Source: BS750m-G62 sp964577175
Lineage (GTDB): Bacteria > Planctomycetota > Phycisphaerae > FEN-1346
DNA: 41,552 bases
NCBI GenBank assembly: GCA_964577175.1
Contig: CAZNYC010000018.1
Coordinates: 1-41,552 of the forward strand
Direction: 5' to 3'
Both the position numbers and the translations under genes were made by a program. Shown one piece after another: positions 6,436-15,886 of the stretch. How positions within the stretch are numbered: position 1 is the stretch's first letter; every line of letters starts with the position of its first letter. The notes under the pieces are model-generated. The model was given only the letters and a program-made list of their open reading frames with translations. It was not told where the DNA came from and searched no databases.

Positions 6436-8283
6436 TCAGGTTTCCATGACGGTGGCGGCAACGACCTCTTCGATCGTCGTCTGGCCGTCGAAGATGGCCA
6501 TCAGGCCGGTATCGCGCAGCGTCCGCATGCCGCGCTTCTTCGCCTCCTCGCGGATCACGTTCGTGGAGGCCCCTTCGAGGATGAGGTCGCGGAGGGGGTC
6601 GTCGAGACGCATGATCTCGAAGATGCCCTGCCGGCCCTTGTAGCCCGTGTTGTTGCAGGCTTCGCATCCCTTGCCGAAGTAGAAGGTCCGTCCGCGGACC
6701 TCTTCGGGGGTGAGATCGAGTTCCCAGAGCATGTCCTCGCTGGGCGCGAACTCGGCCCGGCATTTGGTGCAGATGCGCCGGACGAGCCGCTGGGCGATGA
6801 CCGCCTCGAGCGTGGCGGTCAACAGGTACGACTCCAGCCCCAGGTCGAGCAGCCGCGTAATGGCGGTCGGCGCGTCGTTGGTGTGGAGCGTCGAGAAGAC
6901 GAGGTGGCCGGTGAGCGAGGCGTGAATGGCGATCTGGGCGGTGTCGAGGTCGCGAATCTCGCCCACCAGGATCACGTCCGGGTCCTGCCGCAGCACGTGC
7001 CGAAGAATCCGCGCGAAGGTGACCCCGATGTCCTGGTTGATCTGGCACTGGACGAGGCCCTCGATGTCGTATTCGACGGGGTCCTCGGCCGTGATGATCT
7101 TGGTCTCGACGCGGTTGATGGCGGCCAGCGCCGAGTACAGCGTCGTCGTCTTGCCGCACCCGGTGGGCCCGGTGTTGATAACGATGCCGTTGGGCATGTG
7201 GATGAGTTCGTCGACGATGTTCTGCTCGTCCTGGCGGAGGCCGAGTTTCGTGATGTCGAGTTCCACCTGGCTGCGGTCGAGGACCCGCATGACGACGCTC
7301 TCGCCGAACATCGTCGGCAGGACCGAGACGCGCAAATCCACCGGCTTGCCGCCCACCGTGAGTTCGATGCGGCCGTCCTGGGGGACGCGGCGTTCGGCGA
7401 TGTCGAGGTTGGCCATGACCTTGATGCGGCTGGCGACGGCCAGGGCGATGTGGCGGGGCGGGGGGACCATCTCGTAGAGGACGCCGTCGATGCGGTACCG
7501 CATCTTGAACTCGTCCTCGAACGGCTCGAAGTGGATGTCGGACGCCTGGTCGCGGATGGCCTGCAGGAGCACGAGGTTCAGCAGTTTCTTGACGGGCTGG
7601 CTTTCGCTCATGGCGCGGATGTCTTCGAGGTCGATCGACTCCTCGTCCTCGCGGATCCACTGGGCGGTCTCGTCGAGTTCGTCGATGACCGACTCGACGG
7701 ACTCGGCCTGCTCGTAGTACTTGTCCAGGGCCCGGACGACGGCGTTCGGGTCGGCGACGGCTGCCCGGATTTCGTAATCGAGCAGCATGTGCAGTTCGTC
7801 GAGGGCCCGGAAGTTGTTGGCGTCGGCCATGGCGACGGTCAGGATGCCGGAATCGAACTCGATCGGCACGACGCTGTAGGAGCGGGCGGTGAGGGCGTCC
7901 ATCTTCTCGACGATCTCAGGCGGAATCTCGATCTCGTCGAGGTCGACCTTGCGCATGCCGGCCTGGATGGCGAGGGCGGCCGAGACGTCGGCCTGCTCGC
8001 AGTACCCGAGGTCGACGAGGACGGCGCCGAGGGCCCCGCCCTTCTGCTGCTTCAGGTCGACCGCCTCCTGGAGTTGCTCGTCCGTAATCTTGCCCATCTC
8101 CACGAGCACCTGCCCGAGCCGCTTTTGCGTCTGGGCGGTCATGCGGCGATCGCGTCGAGGCTCGGCCAGCGGCGAGGCCTGGCCCGCCTCGCCCGCCGGG
8201 GCGGACGGCGGCGCGCCCGTCTGGGGCTGCGGGTCGGACCGGACCTCGGACGATGTGTTTTCACTGCTTGGCGTGCGGCTCAA
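6436..8283 (-). CDS. PilB/GspE-type assembly ATPase (second copy of the minus-strand cluster)
   Basis: A 615-residue secretion ATPase. A polar Pro/Gly-rich N-terminus is followed by an MshEN-like domain (RLGQVLVEMGK..., about 55-110), a linker, and the ATPase core with GPTGCGKTTT (catalytic Lys378), EDPVEY, ILVGEIRD and HTNDAPTA motifs. A zinc-binding CTKC...CEAC pair lies near the C-terminus. The Walker A loop has Cys where Ser is usual. The start is a TTG with AAGGG upstream; the next good start is the ATG at 8142, which would remove the 47-residue disordered segment but keep every domain. It powers pilin polymerisation together with the adjacent PilC. Confidence 0.92.
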   Translation of the reverse strand: MSRTPSSENTSSEVRSDPQPQTGAPPSAPAGEAGQASPLAEPRRDRRMTAQTQKRLGQVLVEMGKITDEQLQEAVDLKQQKGGALGAVLVDLGYCEQADVSAALAIQAGMRKVDLDEIEIPPEIVEKMDALTARSYSVVPIEFDSGILTVAMADANNFRALDELHMLLDYEIRAAVADPNAVVRALDKYYEQAESVESVIDELDETAQWIREDEESIDLEDIRAMSESQPVKKLLNLVLLQAIRDQASDIHFEPFEDEFKMRYRIDGVLYEMVPPPRHIALAVASRIKVMANLDIAERRVPQDGRIELTVGGKPVDLRVSVLPTMFGESVVMRVLDRSQVELDITKLGLRQDEQNIVDELIHMPNGIVINTGPTGCGKTTTLYSALAAINRVETKIITAEDPVEYDIEGLVQCQINQDIGVTFARILRHVLRQDPDVILVGEIRDLDTAQIAIHASLTGHLVFSTLHTNDAPTAITRLLDLGLESYLLTATLEAVIAQRLVRRICTKCRAEFAPSEDMLWELDLTPEEVRGRTFYFGKGCEACNNTGYKGRQGIFEIMRLDDPLRDLILEGASTNVIREEAKKRGMRTLRDTGLMAIFDGQTTIEEVVAATVMET

Positions 8284-8328
8284 GGGTTTCCCTTCTTGTC
8301 TGTCTGGCCCGGGAGACCGGGCGGGCCA

Positions 8329-9453
8329 CTAGGCCTCGACCTCGGCGGCTTCCATCGGGCCGCCCACCTGTTCGAGGGCCTCCTGCCCCCCGGGGACGGC
8401 CATCAGTTTCTTCTCCAGTTCCGCGCGGCGCTGGCACTTCTCGAGCATCTCCTCGACCGACACGACGCCCCGCGAGTACAAGTCCCAGAGCGAATCGTCG
8501 AGCAACTGCATGCCCCACCGGCCCCCCGTCTGGATGCAGGACTCGAGCCGGTACGGCTCGTTCTTGCGGATCATGTTCTTCGCCGCCCCCGTGATCATCA
8601 GGTACTCGTAAGCGGCGATGCGGCCGGGCATGTCCTTGCGGGGCACCAGCGTCTGGCTGATGACGGCGATCAGGGCCTCGGACAGTTGCACCCGGACCAT
8701 GTCTTTATGTTCCGGCGGGAACGCGTCGATGATGCGGTTGACCGTGCCGGCCGCCCCCGTCGTGTGGAGCGTCGAGAAGACGAGGTGGCCGGTCTCGGCG
8801 GCCCGGATGGCCGCCTGCATCGTGTCCACGTCGCGCATCTCGCCGACCAGGATGACGTCGGGGTCGGCCCGCAGCGCCCGCCGGACCGCTTCGTCGAACG
8901 TGGACACGTCCACGCCGACTTCGCGCTGGTTCACGAGCGACTTCTTGTGCTCGTGGTAGTACTCGATCGGGTCCTCCACGGTGATAATGTGGCGGTCGTA
9001 ATTATCGTTGATGTAATTGATCATGGACGCGAGCGTCGTGGTCTTGCCCGAGCCCGTGGGCCCCGTCACGAGGAACAGGCCTCGCGTCCGGGCCAGCAGC
9101 GACTTCACCGTCGCCGGGAGCCCGATCTCGGCCAGGGTCATCAGCCGCGACGGAATGAGCCGCAGCGACAGGCTCACGTCGCCCCGCTGCTTGAAAATGG
9201 CGACGCGGAAGCGGGCCTTGTCCTGGAAACTGAAGCCGAAGTCCGCCGACCCTGCCTCCTCGAGTTCCTTCTGGTACCGGTCCGGCGCGATGCTCCGCAT
9301 CATGCCGGCGGTATCCTCGGCGGTGAGCGTTTCGGTCTCCAGCGTCCGGAGCCGCCCGTGCAGCCGCACCACCGGGGGCCGACCCACGTGCAGATGGAGG
9401 TCGGACGCGTTCTTCGATACGACAAACTGCAGGAGTTTGTCAATCTGGATCAT
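8329..9453 (-). CDS. pilT: Pilus retraction ATPase PilT
   Basis: A 374-residue hexameric retraction motor. It begins MIQIDKLLQFVVSKNASDLH, the conserved PilT N-terminus, and has a Walker A GPTGSGKTTT (Lys137), the PilT signature EDPIEYYH, DPDVILVGEMRD and the His box STLHTTGA. It lacks the MshEN domain and the zinc Cys pairs of the PilB proteins beside it, as expected for PilT. The family-like ATG at 9453 is used although its ribosome-binding site is poor; a TTG at 9504 with AAGGG nearby would add 17 residues. Its presence points to a retractable pilus rather than a pure secretion system for this cluster. Confidence 0.93.
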   Translation of the reverse strand: MIQIDKLLQFVVSKNASDLHLHVGRPPVVRLHGRLRTLETETLTAEDTAGMMRSIAPDRYQKELEEAGSADFGFSFQDKARFRVAIFKQRGDVSLSLRLIPSRLMTLAEIGLPATVKSLLARTRGLFLVTGPTGSGKTTTLASMINYINDNYDRHIITVEDPIEYYHEHKKSLVNQREVGVDVSTFDEAVRRALRADPDVILVGEMRDVDTMQAAIRAAETGHLVFSTLHTTGAAGTVNRIIDAFPPEHKDMVRVQLSEALIAVISQTLVPRKDMPGRIAAYEYLMITGAAKNMIRKNEPYRLESCIQTGGRWGMQLLDDSLWDLYSRGVVSVEEMLEKCQRRAELEKKLMAVPGGQEALEQVGGPMEAAEVEA

Positions 9454-9634
9454 CCGGTGCCGTGCGGTATCGGGGCCGGCCCCGTGCGGCGCAGACCGGC
9501 TCAACCGCCCTTTCCCTGGCCCCCGTGTCGTCTAACTCCTTGCCACCACACACCTTATTGTAATCCCCGGAGGGGTCGCCCGGCAAGCCTACCCGGCCGT
9601 ATCGGCCCCAAAACGGGGATGGAATCGTGCGGTC

Positions 9635-11344
<1,710 letters not shown>

Positions 11345-11793
11345 GGTATCACCTGAAATGACGCTCACCCCGGCCGGATTCGTACCGCCACCGACCCCCG
11401 CGACCCGCCAGCCGCGGAGACGTGGTGGAACCCCGGCCGGGGCCTTCACCCCGTAACCGCTTCATTCTCCCGTTCGCAGGGGGGTCCGTCAACATCAAAT
11501 CGGCCGACGGGCGGAATTGGGGAGGAAAGGGCGCTCTGGCACGCCATACCAACGGGGGTGGCATGGCCACGCGCGTGCGGCCAGGGGCCGTTCCATACCG
11601 CATGGCCACCCGCCACGAACCGTCGGCGCACCCGCGTAATTGCCGGCCGGGGGCGGGGCGGCCGGACCCCGGTCCGAACGTGTAACCCCTGTGCCCGGCC
11701 TGAAGCACTATCCATGTCACCGCTTGCACAGATCGTTTCAGCCCTTCGGGCTGAACGGCAAAGGCAGCCCTGAAGCCTCGTATCGTTGTAGCA
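11345..11793. other. Intergenic region with palindromes and no clear gene
   Basis: About 450 bases separate pilB from the small lipoprotein gene. I see no convincing coding sequence. It holds degenerate P2-like sequence around 11555-11610 (repeated GGCATGGCCAC), and the 19-base hairpin listed separately. A promoter for the minus-strand pilus cluster must lie here, but no clear -10/-35 pair was found. Confidence 0.5.
11737..11755. repeat. Short perfect hairpin TTCAGCCC/GGGCTGAA
   Basis: An 8-base perfect stem with a TTC loop. It lies 39 bases past the stop codon of the minus-strand lipoprotein gene, where it could stabilise or end the transcript, but no U-run follows on either strand. Confidence 0.5.
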
Positions 11794-11943
11794 TTATGGC
11801 CCGCTCGGCGAAACGTAACTGCCGGCGTTGAAAACCATGACGTGCTCCTGTGCGGGGTCGGCCAACGAGTCACAGCCGCCGAACAGCAGAAGGGCACCGC
11901 ACGCACACCACGCCGTCAACATCAGAGGGGTGAGCACCGCCAT
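11794..11943 (-). CDS. Small candidate lipoprotein (49 residues)
   Basis: A short open frame with an excellent ribosome-binding site: AAGGAGGTAAAG directly before the ATG. The product has a hydrophobic stretch (about residues 5-22) ending LLLFGGC, a plausible lipobox with the acylated Cys at residue 24. A 25-residue mature tail beginning CDSLADPAQEH follows. The N-terminus lacks the usual Lys/Arg, which weakens the signal-peptide case. It starts 54 bases after the stop codon of the seven-helix membrane protein on the same strand and may be co-transcribed. Function is unknown; I recognise no family. The ribosome-binding site, lipobox and stop are visible; export and acylation are inferred. Confidence 0.55.
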   Translation of the reverse strand: MAVLTPLMLTAWCACGALLLFGGCDSLADPAQEHVMVFNAGSYVSPSGP

Positions 11944-11997
11944 CTTTACCTCCTTGATCTTCTCCCAGCCCCTCGGCCCATGTTCCCGCCGCCCCCC

Positions 11998-12783
11998 TCA
12001 CACGCCCGGCTCCGTGTAGCCGATGGCCCAACGCACGAGGAGCACCACCGGCACCCACGGGACGGCCAAGAGGAACGGCGCCACGACGGCCAGCGGCCAC
12101 ATCCACAGCCGGGCCGGACGCGCCGGACGCGCCGCGGGCACCGTCCGGGCCGGCAGCCACACCATCAGCCCGTACACGTACACCCACATGCCGATCATAC
12201 CCACGTTGTGCGGCCCGAAGGTCACCAGTTCCGCCAGCCACCCCGTCAGGCCGAACAGGAGCATCACCTCGGCCGGCGAGAAATCGATGAACTGCAGCAT
12301 CACCGCCCACCCGATGAACAGCGGCACGAACACGATGACGCTGTGCAGGCACACCACTTCCAGGTAGTTCGCCGAGGCCGTGATCCGGGCCGCGCCCGTC
12401 ACGCCGCCGAACAGCGGCGCCAGGTTCGTCAGGCCGGTCGTCACGCCTTCCTCGAGGAGCGCCAGCACCGTGCACAGGAGGACGAACCGCAGCGGCCACC
12501 ACAGGGAGACGCGCCGGAGCCATCGCGTGAGCGGCTCCCGCAGCCGCCACTGGACGAACCCGCCCAGGCCACACCAGACGGCCAGCAGGGTCCCGCCCAT
12601 CAGGATGACGGCCCGTTTGTCGGGGTCCGGTTCGTGCGGGACGGCGATGACGGCAACCGCGGCGTAGACCAGCGCCGCCCACACGGCCAGGGCCAGGAGG
12701 ATCCAGCGGGCGGCGCGCACCCTCCGCGGCGGCCGGTTCGTTTCGGGGTCCACCCCCGGTTCCGCACCGGTCGGGCGACTCAC
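11998..12783 (-). CDS. Hypothetical seven-helix integral membrane protein
   Basis: A 261-residue protein with a polar N-terminus and about seven hydrophobic segments (near residues 27-48, 58-79, 97-117, 145-167, 174-190, 197-211 and 230-253). The third contains LLEEGVTTGLTN, faintly like the paired-Glu motif of CPBP intramembrane proteases, but the expected Arg of EExxxR is missing. The GTG start has GGAGG six bases upstream. The downstream neighbour is the small lipoprotein gene. I do not recognise the family. The transmembrane layout is clear; a CPBP-like activity would be speculation. Confidence 0.75.
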   Translation of the reverse strand: MSRPTGAEPGVDPETNRPPRRVRAARWILLALAVWAALVYAAVAVIAVPHEPDPDKRAVILMGGTLLAVWCGLGGFVQWRLREPLTRWLRRVSLWWPLRFVLLCTVLALLEEGVTTGLTNLAPLFGGVTGAARITASANYLEVVCLHSVIVFVPLFIGWAVMLQFIDFSPAEVMLLFGLTGWLAELVTFGPHNVGMIGMWVYVYGLMVWLPARTVPAARPARPARLWMWPLAVVAPFLLAVPWVPVVLLVRWAIGYTEPGV

Positions 12784-13202
12784 GCCTTGCCTCCACGGTT
12801 TCAGTGCCAGGCGGTTCGTGCGGCAACCCGGCGGCCGATCGGCGCCGAGGCCGCCACACCGTTCCGGCTACCGCGCGGCGTGGGGCGGGTCAAGGCAAAT
12901 CCCGGTCTGTGTTAGACGTGCCGTCTCAGCAATACCATACCCGGCCCGGCGTCGCCTTGGAGACCGCTTTAGCGGGCTTCGCCGTCGGCGGCTTGCCGCC
13001 GGCGCATCCTCCCGGCCCGGACAAGGCCGGCCGTGGCACATGGGGTGTGAAGGTTCGGGCGAGGTTGACCTGCAGAGCGCCGTCGGTGTTCGCCGGCCCG
13101 CTTGCGGGCCGCGTGCCGTTGCCGGGCCACACGGTTGCCCCTCGACGCACGGCCGGGCAAGGCCAGCCGTGGTACGCGGCGGCCCCCCGCTCCGGCGAAG
13201 CC
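12784..13202. other. Divergent intergenic region rich in GC palindromes
   Basis: Roughly 420 bases between divergently read genes with no credible coding sequence. It contains P2-like fragments around 13015-13040 (GGACAAGGCCGGCCGTGGCA) and 13130-13175 (GGGCAAGGCCAGCCGTGG), and a perfect GGCCCGC/GCGGGCC hairpin near 13096-13111. These look like degenerate copies of the repeat at 30204-30278. Confidence 0.5.
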
Positions 13203-13231
13203 TTTACCGGGCCGCCGCGTGCGTGTATACT
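13203..13231 (+). promoter_or_regulatory. Candidate promoter of the aldolase-like gene
   Basis: TTTACC (13203-13208) and TATACT (13226-13231) are spaced by 17 bases, matching four of six and five of six consensus positions. The start codon lies 65 bases downstream. Confidence 0.4.
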
Positions 13232-13295
13232 TCCCGGTCCGTTTGTGTTGGAAACCCGGGCGCCCGCGCCCAAATGACCCGAAAAGGAGTGAGCC

Positions 13296-14246
13296 GTGTA
13301 CCGACCGGAAATCAAAGTCCTCGACTGCACCATCCGCGACGGCGGGCTGGCGAACGATTCGCATTTCCCGCTGGAGGTCGTCCGGGCCGTCTACAAGGCC
13401 TGCTGCGACGCCGGCATCGATTACGTCGAACTCGGGTACCGCAACTCCAAGGAGATGTTCGACCCGGAGGCGTTCGGCCCCTGGCGGTTCTGCGACGAGA
13501 AGGATCTGCGGGCGGCCACCGACGGCATCGCCAACCCCGGCACCAAGATCACCGTCATGATGGACGCCCACAAGTCCGACCCGGACGACATCCTGCCCGC
13601 CGAGGAGTCGGTCGTCGACACGATCCGCGTAGCCACCTACGTCAAGGACATCGACAAGGCCATTGCCATCGAGAACGTGGCCCACGACCGCGGGTACGAA
13701 ACGACGATCAACGTGATGGCCATCTCCATCGAGACGGACTGGGAACTCGACCCCGCCCTGGAGCAGGTCGAGAAGGAGACGAGCGTCGTCGCCTGCTACG
13801 TGGTCGACTCCTTCGGCGCCCTGTACAGCGAGCAGGTGGACTACTTCGTGCAGAAGTACCAGCGGCTCATGCCGTCGCGCGAGGTCGGCATCCACATGCA
13901 CAACAACCAGCAACTCGGGTTCGCCAACACGATCGAGGGCATCATCAAGGGAGCGAACTACCTCGACGGCACGATCTACGGCCTGGGCCGGGCCTCCGGC
14001 AACGCGCCGCTGGAACTGCTCCTGGGGTTCCTGAAGAACCCGAAGTTCGATCTCCGCCCGATCCTGGATTGCGTCTCCGAGCACATCCGGCCCATGCAGA
14101 AGGACCTGGACTGGGGCTACATGGTGCCGTACATGATTACGGGCATCCTGAACCAGCATCCGCGAAGCGCCATGGCGGCCCTGAAGAGCGACGCCCGCGA
14201 CGACTACCGGGCGTTCTACGACCAGATGCTGGAACTGGTCGAATAG
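13296..14246 (+). CDS. DRE-TIM metallolyase family aldolase (HMGL-like)
   Basis: A 316-residue TIM-barrel enzyme of the HMGL-like/4-hydroxy-2-oxovalerate aldolase superfamily. Strand one carries LDCTIRDGG (9-17), the variant of the DxTxRDGG metal/catalytic motif. GIHMHNNQQLGFANT supplies the two metal-binding His in HxH, and ANYLDGTIYGLGRASGNAPLE is the conserved late-barrel segment with the usual GxGRxxGN pattern. The GTG start follows AAAAGGAG. The true substrate is unknown: 4-hydroxy-2-oxoacid aldolases, HMG-CoA lyase and isopropylmalate synthases share this fold. No acetaldehyde dehydrogenase partner (as in meta-cleavage pathways) is nearby, so a different carbon-carbon lyase role is likely. 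Confidence 0.85.
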   Translation: MYRPEIKVLDCTIRDGGLANDSHFPLEVVRAVYKACCDAGIDYVELGYRNSKEMFDPEAFGPWRFCDEKDLRAATDGIANPGTKITVMMDAHKSDPDDILPAEESVVDTIRVATYVKDIDKAIAIENVAHDRGYETTINVMAISIETDWELDPALEQVEKETSVVACYVVDSFGALYSEQVDYFVQKYQRLMPSREVGIHMHNNQQLGFANTIEGIIKGANYLDGTIYGLGRASGNAPLELLLGFLKNPKFDLRPILDCVSEHIRPMQKDLDWGYMVPYMITGILNQHPRSAMAALKSDARDDYRAFYDQMLELVE

Positions 14247-14282
14247 CCGCCGGCGGCGGGCGTCCAGCATGACTGACGTCCC

Positions 14283-14310
14283 GCGCGGCGGGGCTCCGTA
14301 CCCACCGCGC
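14283..14310. repeat. P1 palindromic repeat, copy 3
   Basis: GCGCGGCGGGG pairs with CCCACCGCGC with one G:A-type mismatch position. It lies 36 bases after the aldolase stop codon, in the spacer before the first Gfo/Idh/MocA gene. Confidence 0.7.
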
Positions 14311-14388
14311 CCGCATGCTCCCACGTGCGTTCGCGCGGCGCCTGCGGAGACCCGCTGCGCCTATCCGTGGCGCGCCCCCGACGCAATC

Positions 14389-14418
14389 TTGGCGCACCGC
14401 CGGTTGCGGCGGTACAAT
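14389..14418 (+). promoter_or_regulatory. Candidate promoter of the first Gfo/Idh/MocA gene
   Basis: TTGGCG (14389-14394) and TACAAT (14413-14418) are separated by 18 bases. The ribosome-binding site AAGGAG and ATG follow about 30 bases downstream. The TTGGC-type -35 box matches the other good promoters in the window. Confidence 0.5.
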
Positions 14419-14456
14419 CGGCCGATACGCCAACCCGCCTTGCAAGGAGCCGCGCC

Positions 14457-15785
14457 ATGACGCGCCCGTCGCAGCCGACCCGCCCTTCCCTGTCCCGTCG
14501 CGACCTGCTCACGCGCCTCGGCCTGGCGGCCGGCGGCGCCCTGGCCGCCCCGTACGTGATCACCTCGACGGCCCTCGGCGGGGAGGGCCGGCCGTCTGCC
14601 AGCGAGCGGATTACCATGGGATGGATCGGCGTGGGCGGCCGGGGCACCGCCCTCTTACGCAACTTCCTCGGCCTTTCCGACGCCGAAGTCCTCGCCGTCT
14701 GCGACGTCAAACGCGACCGCCGCGACGGCGCCAAGAAGCGCGTCGAAGACCATTACGGCAAGCAGGGGTGCGAGACGCACGTCGACTTCCGCCAGTTGCT
14801 GGCCAACCCCGGCATCGACGCCGTCACCGTCGCCTCGACGGACCACTGGCACGTGCTGCATTCGCTGTGGGCCGTCCGCGCCGGCAAGGACGTCTACTGC
14901 GAGAAGCCGCTCGGCCTCTCCGTCGAGCAGGGCCAGGCGCTGCGGCGGGCGGTGCGGCGGTTCGGGCGGGTGTGGCAGTTCGGCACGCAGGAACGCTCGA
15001 GTTGGACGACCCGCTTCGCCGCCGGCATGGTCCTGAGCGGCCGCATCGGCAAGGTCCACAAGATCACCGTCTCGTCGCGCTACAGCCGGGCCTCGGGCAA
15101 CTACCCCCCGATGCCCGTCCCGGACTGGCTGGATTACGACCTCTGGCTCGGCCCGGCGCCCTACGAGCCGTACACCGAGAACCGCGTCCGGAACAGCCAC
15201 TGGTTCCACATCAGCGACTACGCCCTGGGGTTCCTTGCGGGCTGCGGCATCCATACCGTGGACATGGCCCAGTGGGGCAACGGCACGAGCCTGACGGGGC
15301 CGATTTCCGTCGAGGGCACCGGCGAGTTCCCCGACGACGGCCTCTGCGACTGCGCCACCGGCTGGGACGTGACCATGGAGTACGCCAACGGCGTCACGAT
15401 GCGGTTCGTCGACGGCAAGAAGGCCCCGCTCGGCGTCAAGTTCGAGGGCGAGGACGGCTGGGTCTTCGTCCTGGAACGGCACCTGGGCGGCACGTTCGAC
15501 GCCCACCCGAAATCGCTCATGCAGGACCCTATCCGGCCGGACGAGGTCAGGCTGCCCATATCGAACCATCACCAGCAGAACTTCCTGGAGTGCTGCAAGA
15601 GCCGCGAGGACCCCGTCGCCCCCATCGACGTGGCCGTCCGAAGCGACACCCTGTGCCAGTTGACCGACATCGCCACCCGCCTGGGCCGCAAACTCCGGTG
15701 GGACCCGGAGCGCGAAATCTTCCCGGACGATCCCGGGGCCAACCGCTGGCTGACCCGGCCGATGCGGCCGCCGTGGACGCTTTGA
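14457..15785 (+). CDS. Tat-exported Gfo/Idh/MocA family oxidoreductase 1
   Basis: A 442-residue NAD(P)-dependent oxidoreductase of the Gfo/Idh/MocA family, which acts on sugars, inositols and related polyols. A twin-arginine leader (SRRDLLTRLGLAAGGALAA, about 13-31) indicates export as a folded, cofactor-loaded enzyme. The Rossmann GWIGVGGRG loop (about 55-63) and the catalytic-type CEKPL motif (Lys150) are present. The alpha/beta C-terminal domain carries GCGIHTVDMAQWG, the usual His-containing segment. The ATG is preceded by AAGGAG with seven bases spacing; the reading frame is open further upstream but without homology. It is followed after about 100 bases by a second family member. The substrate cannot be read from the sequence. 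Confidence 0.9.
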   Translation: MTRPSQPTRPSLSRRDLLTRLGLAAGGALAAPYVITSTALGGEGRPSASERITMGWIGVGGRGTALLRNFLGLSDAEVLAVCDVKRDRRDGAKKRVEDHYGKQGCETHVDFRQLLANPGIDAVTVASTDHWHVLHSLWAVRAGKDVYCEKPLGLSVEQGQALRRAVRRFGRVWQFGTQERSSWTTRFAAGMVLSGRIGKVHKITVSSRYSRASGNYPPMPVPDWLDYDLWLGPAPYEPYTENRVRNSHWFHISDYALGFLAGCGIHTVDMAQWGNGTSLTGPISVEGTGEFPDDGLCDCATGWDVTMEYANGVTMRFVDGKKAPLGVKFEGEDGWVFVLERHLGGTFDAHPKSLMQDPIRPDEVRLPISNHHQQNFLECCKSREDPVAPIDVAVRSDTLCQLTDIATRLGRKLRWDPEREIFPDDPGANRWLTRPMRPPWTL

Positions 15786-15844
15786 CGGCAGGGAGCGAGG
15801 GAACAAGCGAACAAGAGGTCGAGCAAAGGCAAGACGCCTGCCGA

Positions 15845-15862
15845 CCAGGCGCAGCCGCCTGG
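15845..15862. other. Hairpin between the two oxidoreductase genes
   Basis: CCAGGCG pairs perfectly with CGCCTGG around a CAGC loop. It lies 25 bases before the start codon of the second oxidoreductase and could affect its translation or act as a processing site. No U-run follows. Confidence 0.4.
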
Positions 15863-15886
15863 CCGTATCTGAAACGAAAGGAATAC

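Noticed and set aside
11828..12019. A 63-codon plus-strand frame across the lipoprotein gene
   Set aside because: It is antisense to a frame with a much better ribosome-binding site and lipobox, and has no start signal of its own.
12422..12480. CPBP-type intramembrane protease motif in the seven-helix protein
   Set aside because: The paired Glu is present (LLEEGVTTG) but the required Arg of EExxxR and the later His motifs are not evident.
14315..15886. Upstream extension of oxidoreductase 2 into one 974-residue protein
   Set aside because: The added segment overlaps oxidoreductase 1 in another frame and has shadow-type composition. The ATG at 15887 has a ribosome-binding site and a Tat leader directly after it.
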